This document shows positions 60,001 through 63,940 of a DNA stretch of 64,000 nucleotides, in pieces. How positions within the stretch are numbered: the first letter of the stretch is position 1; every line of letters starts with the position of its first letter. The notes beneath the pieces were generated by a model. It searched no databases. It had not been told where the DNA came from and saw only the letters and a list, made by a program, of their open reading frames with translations. A program made the translations under genes and the position numbers. Origin of the DNA: Amphiura filiformis (lineage: Eukaryota; Echinodermata; Ophiuroidea; Amphilepidida; Amphiuridae); the NCBI RefSeq assembly GCF_039555335.1, contig NC_092642.1:12374743-12438742 (forward strand), written 5' to 3'.

Positions 60001-62957
60001 TATTATGAGGAAAATAAAGAACAGGAGCAGGAGGAAGAACAGAGAGGAAGAAGATGAAAGATAATGAATGAGAAGGAGAAGAAGATGAAGATCATGAAGA
60101 AGGAGAAAAGTAGAAGCAGAAGAATGAAACAAATAAAAAACAGTGATTGACTGTACTCCTGTACCTATCAGGAATGAAAATTGGCAAGGAGAAGAAGAGG
60201 AATTACGGAGAAAGGATGGGAGAAGAAGTAGATGATGATGGAAAAGAAAAAGAAGCAAATATGACGAAGCTTAGAAGAAAACTGGGAGCAGAAGGAGAAA
60301 AAGAAAACAGTGATTCGCTACACTTATCTGGCATGTCTGGTAAGAAACGTTGGAAAATGAAGCAGAAGAAAAAGAAGAAAATGGAAGGATGAAGCTGAGA
60401 AACGGACGAATGCTATTTCATTTTCATTAAAGGTACTTCTTATTTTACCTCGGTCATACAATTAATGTATAACTGTTCTCCATTGTTTGCCAGGGAGAAA
60501 ATATTAAAATGGGCGAAATAAATTTACAACAAAAATTACATTACACATCATGAAAGCAAAATTAAATAATATTAAATGGGGAAAATATGTGTGCGGGATT
60601 TTATTTTGCATTCGTTCTTCATCAGTTTTGATGGTATTTTTTAAAATTATTTATGGCTGCGACTTTTGGCATTTTAAAAACGCAAATTCTGGGTCGGTCG
60701 CGGTGTTGGTCGGGGCCCACAGAATAAGTGGGATTTACTGGTAGGCAGTGGCGGCATATTGGCGGACATATTGGTTTTTTGTCTTGCAATACTCTGTTTA
60801 AGTTTTCTGGCATGATATCCAATGATGCATTGTGGAAATTATATAGTAGATAGTAGACCCCATTTTGTATTTTACAACCCTTTCTGAGTTTTAGAAAATT
60901 TTTTATCTCTTAATTTGCAGAAAGGAAAATCACGGTATCCCATGGTGCATTAAGGTGGTACTATACCTCTTGATAAATTTGTGACTATTTTTGCATTTTT
61001 ATTACTATAACACACTGGTAACAAAAGTTATGTATATTATAGGGGCAACACTGGAATTTCAGTGACTCAAGACAAGCGGTACGTTATTTATGATAAGAAA
61101 AGAAGTACCGCTTTAAAGTACCTCATTTCTTAATATAATGAACCACTTGTCTTGAATCACTAAAATTTCAGTCAATTGGATTCGTTGCCCCTATAATATA
61201 CATAACTTTTGTTACCAGTGTGTAGTTAGTATTTGAGAAAAATGCAAAATTAGTCACACAATTTATCAGGGGGTGTAGTACCACCTTAAGGAAGTTAAAA
61301 AAAAACAAATTATGCTACCACGTGATCTGAGACTAGTGTCAGCCATGCTGTATTCAGGGGGGGCACTCATTATAAATCGGTGACGGGGATGAGCGGCCTC
61401 ATTGACCCCCATTTTCAACTACCTCTCACCCAATGACCCCCTTTTTTGTTTTCCTGACACCAAAAGACTCCCTTTTTCAAAACTAGGCCTATGATAAATT
61501 TGTCAAAATTTTGTATCAACTTTTATATCTTTTCCCAGTCTCACAGAATGACCCCTTTTTTAGTCAGAATTTCCCCAGTCACACGGAAAGACCTCCTTTT
61601 GGGGGCCTTCTCACTGAAAGACCCCACTTTTTCGGTGTCTAGGCTCTCACCGAAAGACCCTTAATTTGAACTGCTGTCCGCACATCCCCGTCACTTTCAA
61701 CGTCGAGTGGCCCCCGGTTCGACTCCTTTCCTTTTAAAAAACTCAACCAATTACTATATGATTACAGACCATGATTACAGACTATATGTAATCATGGTTA
61801 ATTGGCTGAGTTTAGTCTGTTTTGTATTCTTTTTGCCACTAATAAACGACTATAATTTCCTGTTTTTCACACCACAAAATATTATATTTTTATTGAAAGG
61901 ATTAATTTCATTTTCACTATGAACCATACTTATATCACTCATTGCATACGGTATAGCTCAATCGCCCCCTCATTATTAAGAAAATTTGTGTAAAACATAG
62001 TCATTGTACCCAACACATCCAAAACTCATTATATATTTCTTAACCCCGAGTTTTGGATGTGTTGGGTACAACTATATGTTCTACACAAATTTTCTTAATA
62101 ATGAGGGAGTGATTGAGCTATGCAATGAGTGTAGATTTTATATTATTTCTTTCTGTGCTTTGACTTACGATACGATTTATTCAATAAGTAATTAATGGTA
62201 TTCATGATAACAAAACAACAACGTCTAAAATAATAAAACAAAATAACGAGAGTTTTCTGAGCTGTTTCCTGTCGCAGGATTCTGTTGGCGCATTATTTCT
62301 CATTACACGACATGTTTGCTACTCTATTAGTTGTTATGATGATGATAATGATAATGTTGATGTTGATAATGATAATGCTGATGATAATGATTATGTTGGA
62401 TCATGATGATGATGGCGCTGCTGCTGCTGCTGATGATGATGATGACAATTTGATGATAATGAGGAACAAGACAAATCAATGACGACGACAACGACGATGA
62501 TGAAGATGAAGATGATGATGATGAGGTTAGATGATGAAGATGATGATGATTATGTTGGACGATGATGATGATGACAATTATGATGATGATGACATCATGA
62601 CAACAATGACGACGATGACGACGACGATGAGGAGGAGGAGGAGGAGGAGGAGGGGAGGAGGAGGGAAGAAGGAGGAGGATGATAATGATGATGATGATGA
62701 TGTTCATGATGATGATATTGATGATGATGATGAAGACGACGACGACTAACGATGATAAAACAATTATACTATAACAACATTGATAGTATAAGCACACGAG
62801 AAAAAGTATTATGGCGATTTCTTTATAAAACAATAGAACTAGTGAAATACTCACGCAGTAGGATTTTAACAATACCAGACGAAATATGCTCATATCCCGG
62901 TCCAACAATAGGGTACCTGATTTCCACTGGAATAATAGTCTCGTTCTCCTCCGTCAT
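6032..62957 (-). CDS. RRH: Peropsin (RRH-type opsin), complete gene of six coding exons
   Basis: Seven-helix opsin that would bind retinal through a Schiff base; peropsins are thought to act as retinal photoisomerases or G-protein-linked photopigments in membranes. Joining the six exons gives 346 residues with no stop; vertebrate peropsin is about 337. Seen: N-glycosylation sequon N5-E-T; TM1 with N42; TM2; C97 at the top of TM3; Tyr100 at the rhodopsin counterion-113 position; D121-R-Y; W148 in TM4; E168 six residues before C174, the loop-2 disulfide partner; P200 in TM5; W259-S-P in TM6; Schiff-base Lys290 in TM7. Peropsin-specific stretches include GWASY, DPERIP and an NxDWxxQxxxTK block. 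Odd points: the helix-2 Asp is Asn70, and NPxxY reads NPLLV. Introns are about 2965, 436, 48744, 2656 and 1084 bp. RGR or neuropsin is less likely. Family assignment comes from recalled homologues, not a search. Confidence 0.9.
6335..7418 (-). other. Peropsin intron 5
   Basis: 1084 nt. It contains a dispersed-repeat fragment at 7139-7260 and a short palindrome near 7005-7025. No nested gene was seen. Confidence 0.8.
7139..7260. repeat. Half copy of an interspersed MITE (GGCTATTCC family)
   Basis: Begins GGGCTATTCTAACTGAAATC and runs through GACCTTAATCTGTC. It matches the ends of the larger element at 11286-12388 and supplies an empty TTAA site for the nested insertion there. Confidence 0.6.
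7419..7639 (-). CDS. RRH: Peropsin coding exon 5 (loop 2, TM5, loop 3)
   Basis: Acceptor TCTGCAG; donor GTTGGT is a weaker GT site. The 221 nt encode residues 174-246: the disulfide Cys174 in CGVNW, TM5 with Pro200, and a third cytoplasmic loop ending LNADWANQQEITK. That end is nearly the vertebrate peropsin signature LNRDWSDQIDVTK and is the best evidence for the family. The exon ends in phase 0. Confidence 0.92.
7640..10295 (-). other. Peropsin intron 4
   Basis: 2656 nt, AT-rich. It holds a half MITE copy at about 8300-8585 and two copies of a GCTATC palindrome (9268-9295, 9645-9665). No gene was seen. Confidence 0.8.
8300..8585. repeat. Half copy of the TTAA-flanked foldback MITE
   Basis: Shares CTTTTCCTCCCAGCTACA, TTTACTTCGAGGACTGT and GTCCCACAAAAAATACTGT with the complete element at 11346-12016. 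Confidence 0.65.
10296..10418 (-). CDS. RRH: Peropsin coding exon 4 (TM4, start of extracellular loop 2)
   Basis: Acceptor ATGCAG and donor GTAAGT bound 123 nt (residues 133-172). TM4 carries Trp148 and ends in PVFGWASYG, close to the vertebrate peropsin PIIGWASYA. Phase 1 at both ends agrees with exons 3 and 5, which is what joins this exon to exon 3 across 48.7 kb. Glu168 precedes C174 by six residues, as Glu181 does in rhodopsin. Confidence 0.9.
10430..10915. repeat. Tandem repeat beside the exon 4 acceptor
   Basis: Three direct units starting near 10430, 10604 and 10718, each with a GCATTYAAAAAGAAA start and AAAAAGCCCAACAAAYAT later; the middle unit is shortened. It lies within 15 bp of the intron 3 splice acceptor. 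Confidence 0.8.
11286..12388. mobile_element. Interspersed MITE with a nested element
   Basis: Ends are inverted copies of each other: GGCTATTCCAGTTGGAATCC on the left and its reverse complement form TTTCAACTGGAATAGCC on the right. The interior is split by a second foldback element at a TTAA. Other family members lie at 7139-7260 and 59465-59640. Confidence 0.6.
11346..12016. mobile_element. Foldback MITE inserted at TTAA (piggyBac-like duplication)
   Basis: Flanked by TTAA at 11342-11345 and 12017-12020. The two halves are inverted copies meeting near 11670; both contain TGTGGGACAT with GAGCACATCAGAC and the AGCTGGGAGRAAAAGCCGAC block. The sister repeat at 7188 shows the uninterrupted CCTTAATCT site. 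No ORF of a transposase is present. Confidence 0.65.
12389..13526. other. AT-rich intron sequence upstream of a tRNA-Leu gene
   Basis: From about 12784 it is a first copy of the 835-bp unit described next; before that no feature was recognised. Confidence 0.6.
13527..13646 (+). tRNA. tRNA-Leu(CAA) with intron, array 2 gene 1
   Basis: 120 nt; intron about 36 nt. One change in the variable arm (AGGGGTGGG for AGGCGTGGG) weakens that stem. A T5 run lies just downstream. Confidence 0.85.
14362..14481 (+). pseudogene. tRNA-Leu(CAA), degenerate copy, array 2 gene 2
   Basis: 120 nt. The B box reads GGTGCGAATCC, losing the invariant T of GTTCGA, and the 3' acceptor end reads TTCTGGCA for TTCTGACA. 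Probably a poor or dead gene. A T6 run follows. Confidence 0.7.
14630..14832. repeat. Small MITE-like element with ACAGTGTTTAGA ends
   Basis: Starts ACAGTGTTTAGAAATTAAAC and ends with the inverted form TCTCTAAACACTGTAT; several TTCTAAACA motifs lie inside. Confidence 0.5.
15249..15376. repeat. Hairpin element, arms about 45 bp
   Basis: Left arm contains GGGTAAGTGCAATAGCTGCC, right arm GGCAGCTATTGCACTTACCT. The whole is an imperfect stem-loop with CGACTRCTCAGTGC outer ends. Confidence 0.75.
15411..15533 (+). tRNA. tRNA-Leu(CAA) with intron, array 2 gene 3
   Basis: 123 nt. Changes in the T stem (GTGTTCG) and acceptor stem (TACTGAC) leave mismatches, so it may be decaying. Its intron differs more than the others. 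Confidence 0.65.
16329..16401 (+). tRNA. tRNA-Val(TAC) 1
   Basis: 73 nt. Acceptor GTTTCCG pairs with CGGAAAC, discriminator A. A-box region TAGTGTAGTGGTTATCAC; anticodon stem TGCGC/GCGCA around loop TTTACAC; B box GGTTCGAGCCC. A T6 terminator follows immediately. No intron, no encoded CCA. This body is the reference for the array. Confidence 0.95.
16715..16787 (+). tRNA. tRNA-Val(AAC) 2
   Basis: Intact 73-nt gene with loop CTAACAC. There is no T run after it; its 3' end runs straight into truncated gene 3. Confidence 0.9.
16788..16854 (+). pseudogene. tRNA-Val(CAC) 3, 5'-truncated
   Basis: Begins at TTAGTGTAGTGG directly after gene 2 and lacks the 5' acceptor strand. The T stem is also changed (CTGTTTCGAG). 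Loop CTCACAC; T6 follows. Looks like a deletion fusing two neighbouring units. Confidence 0.85.
17168..17240 (+). tRNA. tRNA-Val(TAC) 4
   Basis: Loop reads TTTACGC, so base 37 is G rather than A. Otherwise intact, with T6. Confidence 0.88.
17554..17626 (+). tRNA. tRNA-Val(TAC) 5
   Basis: Position 9 is C (GTTTCCGTCGTG). The rest is the reference body; T6 follows. Confidence 0.9.
17934..18006 (+). tRNA. tRNA-Val(TAC) 6
   Basis: Identical to the reference body; T6. Followed by an 879-bp class spacer. Confidence 0.95.
18812..18884 (+). tRNA. tRNA-Val(TAC) 7
   Basis: Reference body; T7. Opens a TAC-AAC-CAC-TAC block. Confidence 0.95.
19199..19271 (+). tRNA. tRNA-Val(AAC) 8
   Basis: Reference body with loop CTAACAC; T6. 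The upstream flank reads TCACGGTG rather than TCACAGTG. Confidence 0.95.
19832..19904 (+). tRNA. tRNA-Val(CAC) 9
   Basis: Reference body with loop CTCACAC; T5. Confidence 0.95.
20216..20288 (+). tRNA. tRNA-Val(TAC) 10
   Basis: Loop CTTACAC, with C at position 32 as in the AAC and CAC genes instead of T. T5 follows. Confidence 0.94.
21095..21167 (+). tRNA. tRNA-Val(AAC) 11
   Basis: Reference body; T6. Confidence 0.95.
21738..21810 (+). tRNA. tRNA-Val(CAC) 12
   Basis: T loop reads TTCAAGC, so the B box has A for G at one site. T6 follows. Confidence 0.9.
22119..22191 (+). tRNA. tRNA-Val(TAC) 13
   Basis: The 3' acceptor strand reads GGAAGC, giving a T-G wobble in place of T-A. T6 follows. 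Confidence 0.9.
22998..23070 (+). tRNA. tRNA-Val(TAC) 14
   Basis: Reference body; T6. First gene of the clearest 2.29-kb block. Confidence 0.95.
23384..23456 (+). tRNA. tRNA-Val(AAC) 15
   Basis: The variable region reads AACGT for AAGGT; otherwise intact. T6. Confidence 0.92.
24027..24099 (+). tRNA. tRNA-Val(CAC) 16
   Basis: Reference body; T6. Confidence 0.95.
24413..24485 (+). tRNA. tRNA-Val(TAC) 17
   Basis: Reference body; T5. Confidence 0.95.
25289..25361 (+). tRNA. tRNA-Val(TAC) 18
   Basis: Reference body; T6. Starts the second clear 2.29-kb block. Confidence 0.95.
25676..25748 (+). tRNA. tRNA-Val(AAC) 19
   Basis: Reference body; T6. Confidence 0.95.
26322..26394 (+). tRNA. tRNA-Val(CAC) 20
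   Basis: Reference body; T6. Confidence 0.95.
26708..26782 (+). pseudogene. tRNA-Val(TAC) 21 with D-loop insertion
   Basis: 75 nt. The D loop reads TAGTGAAGTTATC where others read TAGTGGTTATC, adding two bases and disturbing the GG pair. Loop CTTACAC. T6 follows, so it may still be transcribed. Confidence 0.65.
27105..28337 (+). CDS. LINE reverse transcriptase, C-terminal part
   Basis: 410-residue open frame. Residues 1-4 come from the host spacer; the LINE part starts at YRQHHSTETA, the usual start of the RT core in CR1/L2 elements. Catalytic blocks: LLDFSAAFD (37-44), GVPQGSVAGPLLF (95-107) and FYADD (127-131). The C-terminal region has LHWLPVEYR, FKILLLTFKAM and APSLWNRLP, all typical of this clade. 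The enzyme would copy element RNA at the nicked target, but without its endonuclease this copy cannot retrotranspose alone. The host-supplied ATG is probably chance. Confidence 0.9.
   Translation: MLTKYRQHHSTETAILRVQNDILSALDRRKEAMLVLLDFSAAFDTIDHGMLLDRLCTRYGIKGTALNWIESYMADRTQSVLIDDVQSDPLPLSYGVPQGSVAGPLLFTLYSAPLQDVIESHGIDCVFYADDSQLYLVFNPEDRDSALQKLEACIADIKTWCAFNKLVLNDDKTELIHFCSRFNSSSTSPVQAKLSIGEVEVLSSPRARNLGAIMDASLCMSDHVNNICKSAMFAIRKIGQIRQYLDENTAARLVHAFVTSRLDSANSLLYGLTHTEVAKIQRVQNTAARLVLCKSRREHITPLLRQLHWLPVEYRAMFKILLLTFKAMNAMAPGFICDLIQPYVPSRRLRSSRDNLLKTSRPSTKFYGERAFAYAAPSLWNRLPTDIRQATTVPMFKSRLKTHLFRQCFN
27118..30110 (+). mobile_element. CR1/L2-type LINE, 5'-truncated
   Basis: Inserted in a long spacer after CTCACTAAAT. 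The unit resumes at 30111, giving a 4-bp AAAT duplication. It holds the C-terminal 406 codons of the reverse transcriptase ORF, a T-rich 3' region of about 1.8 kb, then GCGCTTTATAAAAATAAAG and an ATT repeat tail. There is no endonuclease domain. The open reading frame suggests a young insertion. Confidence 0.9.
28338..30110 (+). repeat. LINE 3' region with internal repeats
   Basis: Three copies of a GTGMWGTGCTRGTAACCTCT block lie near 28365, 28545 and 28734, about 180 bp apart. A 30-bp motif containing GATGGTATTTGCTTATTATT repeats three times at 29401-29490. A longer block with GCTCTCGT and TTTCCTGTGCA recurs about 440 bp apart (29185, 29625). Short ORFs here resemble nothing known to me. Confidence 0.75.
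30349..30421 (+). tRNA. tRNA-Val(CAC) 22
   Basis: Reference body; T5. First gene after the LINE; without the LINE it lies one long spacer from gene 21. Confidence 0.95.
30733..30805 (+). tRNA. tRNA-Val(TAC) 23
   Basis: Reference body; T6. Upstream flank ATTGACATAG. Confidence 0.95.
31618..31690 (+). tRNA. tRNA-Val(TAC) 24
   Basis: Acceptor strand reads GTTTTCG, leaving a T-G wobble. T6 follows. Confidence 0.9.
31855..35511. mobile_element. Foldback element made of palindromic satellite
   Basis: 3657 bp with inverted ends: left GAGGAAGGTGCGATGATGGC, right end reading in reverse GAGGAAGGTGCGGGATTGGC, both followed by AGCAGAATTAGCGCTATT. Each arm is a tandem array of roughly 85-115-bp units containing GCTATTAGCGCTAATAGC and a spacer with CATATGCAATTGTGCTAAAT. 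Unit orientation flips near 33625, so the whole is one giant inverted repeat. No ORF. It replaces about 75 bp of the host short spacer. The plan resembles Drosophila FB and sea-urchin TU foldback elements. Confidence 0.8.
35586..35658 (+). tRNA. tRNA-Val(AAC) 25
   Basis: The 3' acceptor strand ends GGAAAA, leaving a G1-A72 mismatch. T5 follows. Function doubtful. Confidence 0.75.
36228..36300 (+). tRNA. tRNA-Val(TAC) 26
   Basis: Two changes: TAGTTTAG in the A box and ACATGCG before the anticodon stem. T6 follows. Confidence 0.82.
36573..36645 (+). tRNA. tRNA-Val(AAC) 27
   Basis: Reference body; followed by A then T5. Confidence 0.94.
36838..37155 (+). mobile_element. LINE tail insertion, copy 1
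   Basis: 318 bp between AAAGAT duplications (36832-36837, 37156-37161), ending AATAAAATATGAATGAATGA. The 3' end repeat (TGAA) and short duplication fit a severely 5'-truncated LINE. The family is not recognised. The same insertion at the same site occurs in the unit at 40447. Confidence 0.7.
37549..37621 (+). tRNA. tRNA-Val(AAC) 28
   Basis: T stem reads CTCTGG, creating a wobble pair. T6 follows. Confidence 0.9.
38199..38271 (+). tRNA. tRNA-Val(CAC) 29
   Basis: Reference body; T6. Unusually followed by a long rather than a short spacer. Confidence 0.95.
38843..38914 (+). pseudogene. tRNA-Val(TAC) 30 with one-base deletion
   Basis: 72 nt. The anticodon arm reads GTGCGTTTACACGCGC, missing one C, and the T stem reads CCCGG for CCAGG. 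Likely non-functional; T6 is still present. Confidence 0.75.
39143..39320. mobile_element. 178-bp insertion in a short spacer
   Basis: Bounded by a 13-bp direct duplication TTGTTTTCTTGGG (39130-39142 and 39321-39333). The insert resembles no other part of the window. It has no A tail and no inverted ends. Origin unknown. Confidence 0.6.
39423..39495 (+). tRNA. tRNA-Val(AAC) 31
   Basis: The D loop reads TAGTGTTTATC, losing one G of the GG pair, and the downstream run is TTTCTT. Function and termination are doubtful. Confidence 0.75.
39808..39880 (+). tRNA. tRNA-Val(TAC) 32
   Basis: Loop reads TTTACAT (T at position 38). T6 follows. Confidence 0.88.
40194..40266 (+). tRNA. tRNA-Val(AAC) 33
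   Basis: A-box region reads TAGGGTAGTGG. Followed by A and only T4. Confidence 0.85.
40447..40762 (+). mobile_element. LINE tail insertion, copy 2
   Basis: 316 bp with the same AAAGAT duplication (40441-40446, 40763-40768) and almost the same sequence as copy 1. This shows that the host block was duplicated after the insertion. Confidence 0.7.
41151..41223 (+). tRNA. tRNA-Val(AAC) 34
   Basis: Reference body; T5. Confidence 0.95.
41793..41865 (+). pseudogene. tRNA-Val(CAC) 35 with broken acceptor stem
   Basis: The 3' acceptor strand reads CGGATTC, so two pairs with GTTTCCG are lost. The rest is intact; T6. Confidence 0.7.
42179..42251 (+). tRNA. tRNA-Val(TAC) 36
   Basis: Reference body; T6. 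Its upstream flank (CATTGTCACAGTG) is the type otherwise seen before CAC genes. Confidence 0.95.
42566..42638 (+). tRNA. tRNA-Val(TAC) 37
   Basis: An extra A before TTTCCG makes the first base A (A1-C72 mismatch) unless processing starts elsewhere. T6 follows. Confidence 0.78.
43146..43172. mobile_element. 27-bp perfect palindrome inserted with target duplication
   Basis: The host ATTATATAAG is followed by arms CATGGAGGTATAT and ATATACCTCCATG around a central T, then ATATAAG again, a 7-bp duplication. Sister units lack the insert. Confidence 0.75.
43244..43316 (+). tRNA. tRNA-Val(AAC) 38
   Basis: Reference body; downstream ATATTTTA gives only T4. Its upstream flank TCATAGTG is the TAC type. 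Confidence 0.92.
43888..43960 (+). tRNA. tRNA-Val(AAC) 39
   Basis: Reference body; T7. Confidence 0.95.
44540..44612 (+). tRNA. tRNA-Val(CAC) 40
   Basis: Reference body, but the discriminator base is G instead of A, which may reduce charging. T7 follows. Last gene of the array. Confidence 0.88.
45176..46004. repeat. GC-rich minisatellite, block 1
   Basis: About six direct units of roughly 115-150 bp containing GAGACTCCCATACGACAACT and GCTAGTGTGACCGCTGTCCC. Base composition is far richer in GC than the surroundings. ORFs across it follow the repeat and are not genes. Confidence 0.85.
46286..46350 (-). repeat. B-box-bearing repeat, copy 1 (SINE-like)
   Basis: On the minus strand it contains GGTTCAATTCC, close to the tRNA B box. 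A related copy lies at 49551-49625. No full cloverleaf can be drawn. Confidence 0.3.
47186..47286 (-). pseudogene. tRNA-like sequence (possible SINE head or tRNA-Lys relic)
   Basis: Minus strand has AGCTCACTTGGTAAGGCATC (A-box-like, as in tRNA-Lys) and GAGTTCGAGCC (B-box-like) about 45 bases later. The acceptor strands do not pair, so it is not a working gene. Confidence 0.4.
48404..48647. repeat. Half copy of the TTAA-flanked foldback MITE
   Basis: Matches the right half of the element at 11346-12016: TTTACTTCGAGGACTGTT, ACATTCTTCGTATTCAGAAT and CGCTCAAAACGCTCATTCCA, ending CCCTTAA. Confidence 0.65.
49551..49625 (-). repeat. B-box-bearing repeat, copy 2 (SINE-like)
   Basis: Same family as 46286-46350, in the same orientation, with GGTTCAAATCC on the minus strand. 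Confidence 0.3.
49922..50165. repeat. GC-rich minisatellite, block 2
   Basis: About two units of the same minisatellite as 45176-46004, in the same orientation, one interrupted by a short GCTAATAGC stretch. Confidence 0.75.
50166..52621. repeat. Palindromic satellite array, second locus
   Basis: Some 20 units with TTAGCACAATTGCATATGAC and GCTATTAGCGCTAATAGC, in the orientation of the right arm at 33.6-35.5 kb. A segment near 52010-52215 is in the opposite orientation. The right end matches the terminal sequence of the element at 31855. Confidence 0.85.
52874..52996 (+). tRNA. tRNA-Leu(CAA) with intron, array 3 gene 1
   Basis: 123 nt, intact mature body; intron about 39 nt. A T4 run follows within 8 nt. 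Confidence 0.92.
53360..56024. mobile_element. hAT-like non-autonomous transposon, 2.67 kb
   Basis: Flanked by 8-bp duplications GTATATTG (53352-53359, 56025-56032). The unit after 57378 shows the empty site with one GTATATTG. Ends are CAGTGATGTA and, inverted, CAGACTTGTA. Subterminal regions (53375-53525, 55810-56015) are packed with GGACTCGGACTCG motifs, as is 55095-55215. It holds no transposase-like ORF, so it needs an enzyme from elsewhere. Confidence 0.75.
54018..54085. repeat. GAT trinucleotide microsatellite
   Basis: Near-perfect ATG repeat inside the hAT-like element; an AC dinucleotide run lies at about 54187-54207. Confidence 0.9.
56189..57271. mobile_element. Mariner-like MITE with long inverted repeats
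   Basis: 1083 bp flanked by TA; the sister unit near 58046 has the single TA. Ends CAGGGTGTCCCAGAAAAAA and TTTTTTCTGGGACACCCTG are inverted, and similarity continues inward for about 220 bp with many differences. TA target and ends fit the Tc1/mariner superfamily. No transposase ORF. Confidence 0.8.
57378..57500 (+). tRNA. tRNA-Leu(CAA) with intron, array 3 gene 2
   Basis: 123 nt, intact body; the intron begins GACGTATCC where the sister copies read GACTTRTCC. Confidence 0.92.
58151..58273 (+). tRNA. tRNA-Leu(CAA) with intron, array 3 gene 3
   Basis: 123 nt, intact mature body; T-rich downstream sequence with T4. Confidence 0.92.
58889..58992 (+). pseudogene. tRNA-Leu(CAA), variable arm deleted, array 3 gene 4
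   Basis: 104 nt. After the intron TTCTGG passes directly to GTTCGAATCC, so the long variable arm that marks a class II tRNA is gone. It lies 170 bp from the peropsin exon 3 donor. Confidence 0.85.
59163..59342 (-). CDS. RRH: Peropsin coding exon 3 (TM2 end, TM3, DRY)
   Basis: Acceptor TTTGCAG, preceded by a TTG-repeat pyrimidine tract, and donor GTAAGT bound 180 nt (residues 73-131). It contains GDAGC with the TM3 disulfide Cys97, Tyr100 at the counterion-113 position, and the G-protein motif D121-R-Y-I-V-I-C. Spacing through this exon matches human peropsin residue for residue. The donor opens the 48.7 kb intron. Confidence 0.93.
59343..59778 (-). other. Peropsin intron 2
   Basis: 436 nt, mostly filled by a MITE relative at 59465-59640, with a TTG repeat forming the pyrimidine tract before exon 3. 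Confidence 0.8.
59465..59640. repeat. MITE copy (GGCTATTCC family), degenerate
   Basis: Contains CTACTCCAGTTGAAATCC and AGGTGATGTCTTCCATCATG, inverted counterparts of each other in the family at 11286-12388. Confidence 0.55.
59779..59889 (-). CDS. RRH: Peropsin coding exon 2 (TM1 to TM2)
   Basis: Acceptor TTATTTCAG and donor GTAAGG bound 111 nt carrying residues 36-71. It includes the TM1 Asn42 within GISEN, the intracellular loop RYKQLRSPSN typical of opsins (RxKxLRxPxN), and LAIAN at the class A LAxxD site. The Asp of that motif is Asn70 here. Confidence 0.9.
60000..60390. repeat. Purine-rich GAA/GGA low-complexity tract
   Basis: Plus strand is dominated by A and G (GAAGAAGAAG, GGAGAAAAAG). 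Local similarity near 59920, 60140 and 60305 (ACAGTGATTGACTGCACTTAT-like) suggests partial tandem origin. ORFs across it reflect composition. Confidence 0.6.
60950..61289. mobile_element. TTAA-ended foldback MITE
   Basis: Starts TTAAGGTGGTACTATACC and ends GTAGTACCACCTTAA. The arms run inward through AACAAAAGTTATGTATATTA and its inverse. Another copy begins at 63941. Confidence 0.75.
61359..61715. repeat. MITE-like repeat with GACGGGGATG inverted ends
   Basis: Left GGTGACGGGGATGAGCGG, right CCGCACATCCCCGTCAC. The interior is rich in AATGACCCCCTTTTTT-like motifs, also seen at 55617-55720. Confidence 0.55.
61936..62131. repeat. Hairpin MITE, arms about 90 bp
   Basis: CACTCATTGCATACGGTATA... 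pairs with the right end ATTGAGCTATGCAATGAGTG. CATTATTAAGAAAATTTGTG recurs inverted, and the loop lies near 62030-62045. Confidence 0.8.
62333..62749. repeat. GAT/GAC/GAG low-complexity block
   Basis: Imperfect trinucleotide repeats across about 400 bp, about 100 bp from the exon 1 donor. Open frames on both strands encode only Asp/Met or His/Ser/Ile runs. Confidence 0.9.
62855..62957 (-). CDS. RRH: Peropsin coding exon 1 (N-terminus and start of TM1)
   Basis: Encodes residues 1-34 plus one base of codon 35. The ATG is the first in frame after an upstream in-frame TAA that sits in the A-rich leader, which fixes the start. The donor is a perfect GTGAGT (62854-62849). The peptide begins MTEENETIIP and ends in the first hydrophobic turn of TM1. 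Joined to exon 2, the spacing from the Glu-His pair to the TM1 Asn equals that in human peropsin (17 residues between). Confidence 0.85.
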
Positions 62958-63940
62958 ATTCGATGTTATCCTTATTGTGTCTCCGCGACTTTCGCCTTTT
63001 TTTTTTTATTTCTTGCTATCTACCGTAGATATAGTTTAATGTACTCAATACGATTATTACAGCTACATGTACAACGTATTAAGTGGATTGTGTAGGGCTG
63101 AGTTAGTTAACAAACACACTAAATTAAACGCCGATGTTAACACTGGCATACATCATGAGAATGACGTAAAATGGCAAATATGATTTATATTTACATATAT
63201 ATGCGCACAGCTGCTGGTGCTGGTCGTACTTAAATTACATTTACACTGTATGTATCGCAGGTAAGATCTATTTTTCAGTGACAATATGCACTATATGGTA
63301 TCATATTCTGCTTTTGCAAGGAGTGTTTGTCAGTTAGATTTTCTTATCATGCATGAATCAAGGAGATGTCTTAAAGATATACAAAATGAATAATTTTTGA
63401 GAGAAACCTTCGTAAAAATTTAGCATAATGTTGTTTCATTGTTGTTTATAGGAATAATTTGGTATGGAAACGTCAACATCCTTTGATTTGCGTGGACCTG
63501 GACTTGTGATTTTTTTGATGCAGGTGTCACTGTGGCATTTGCATTGACAGGGAGAAGGGTGCCTCGTGACAAACAAACAAACAAACAAACAAACAAAAAA
63601 CCCTGCAAATTGTATTTTTCACTTCCATGATCATGAAAGCTAGCTACGTCCATGGGGTGGGTGCCGTGCGAGATGGGGATGGGTGTATGTGTGTAGGGGC
63701 GTGTGGGCGGGCGGAGTGGGCGTGTGGAGATGTGGATAGGTACTTATTTTCCTGTGCTTGGAGTAGGTGTTTGCGGATGATACGGGGGATGATAATAATG
63801 ACGTCACAAGAGACGAAAATGCAATTTCTTATGCAAAATGTAGACTCTTATTATCTTGCACGAATAATAAGAAGTTACAGCACAAAAAATTACACCCAAT
63901 GTAAATTCATTTTGAAATAATGACGTAAATATAGAAGATA
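62958..63940. other. Upstream flank of peropsin, no gene recognised
   Basis: Should contain the 5' UTR and promoter of the opsin. An in-frame TAA lies just upstream of the ATG. No TATA box could be assigned. An AAAC repeat lies near 63570-63597 and a GT-rich stretch near 63655-63730. Confidence 0.5.

Larger units (their letters stand above)
59890..62854 (-). other. Peropsin intron 1
   Basis: 2965 nt. Contents: purine-rich low-complexity DNA at 60000-60390, two MITEs, a hairpin and a GAT-rich block listed separately. No gene was seen. Confidence 0.8.

Noticed and set aside
62327-62908. 193-codon ORF rich in His, Ser and Ile
   Set aside because: Translation of the GAT-rich low-complexity block running into the opsin exon 1 region; composition only.
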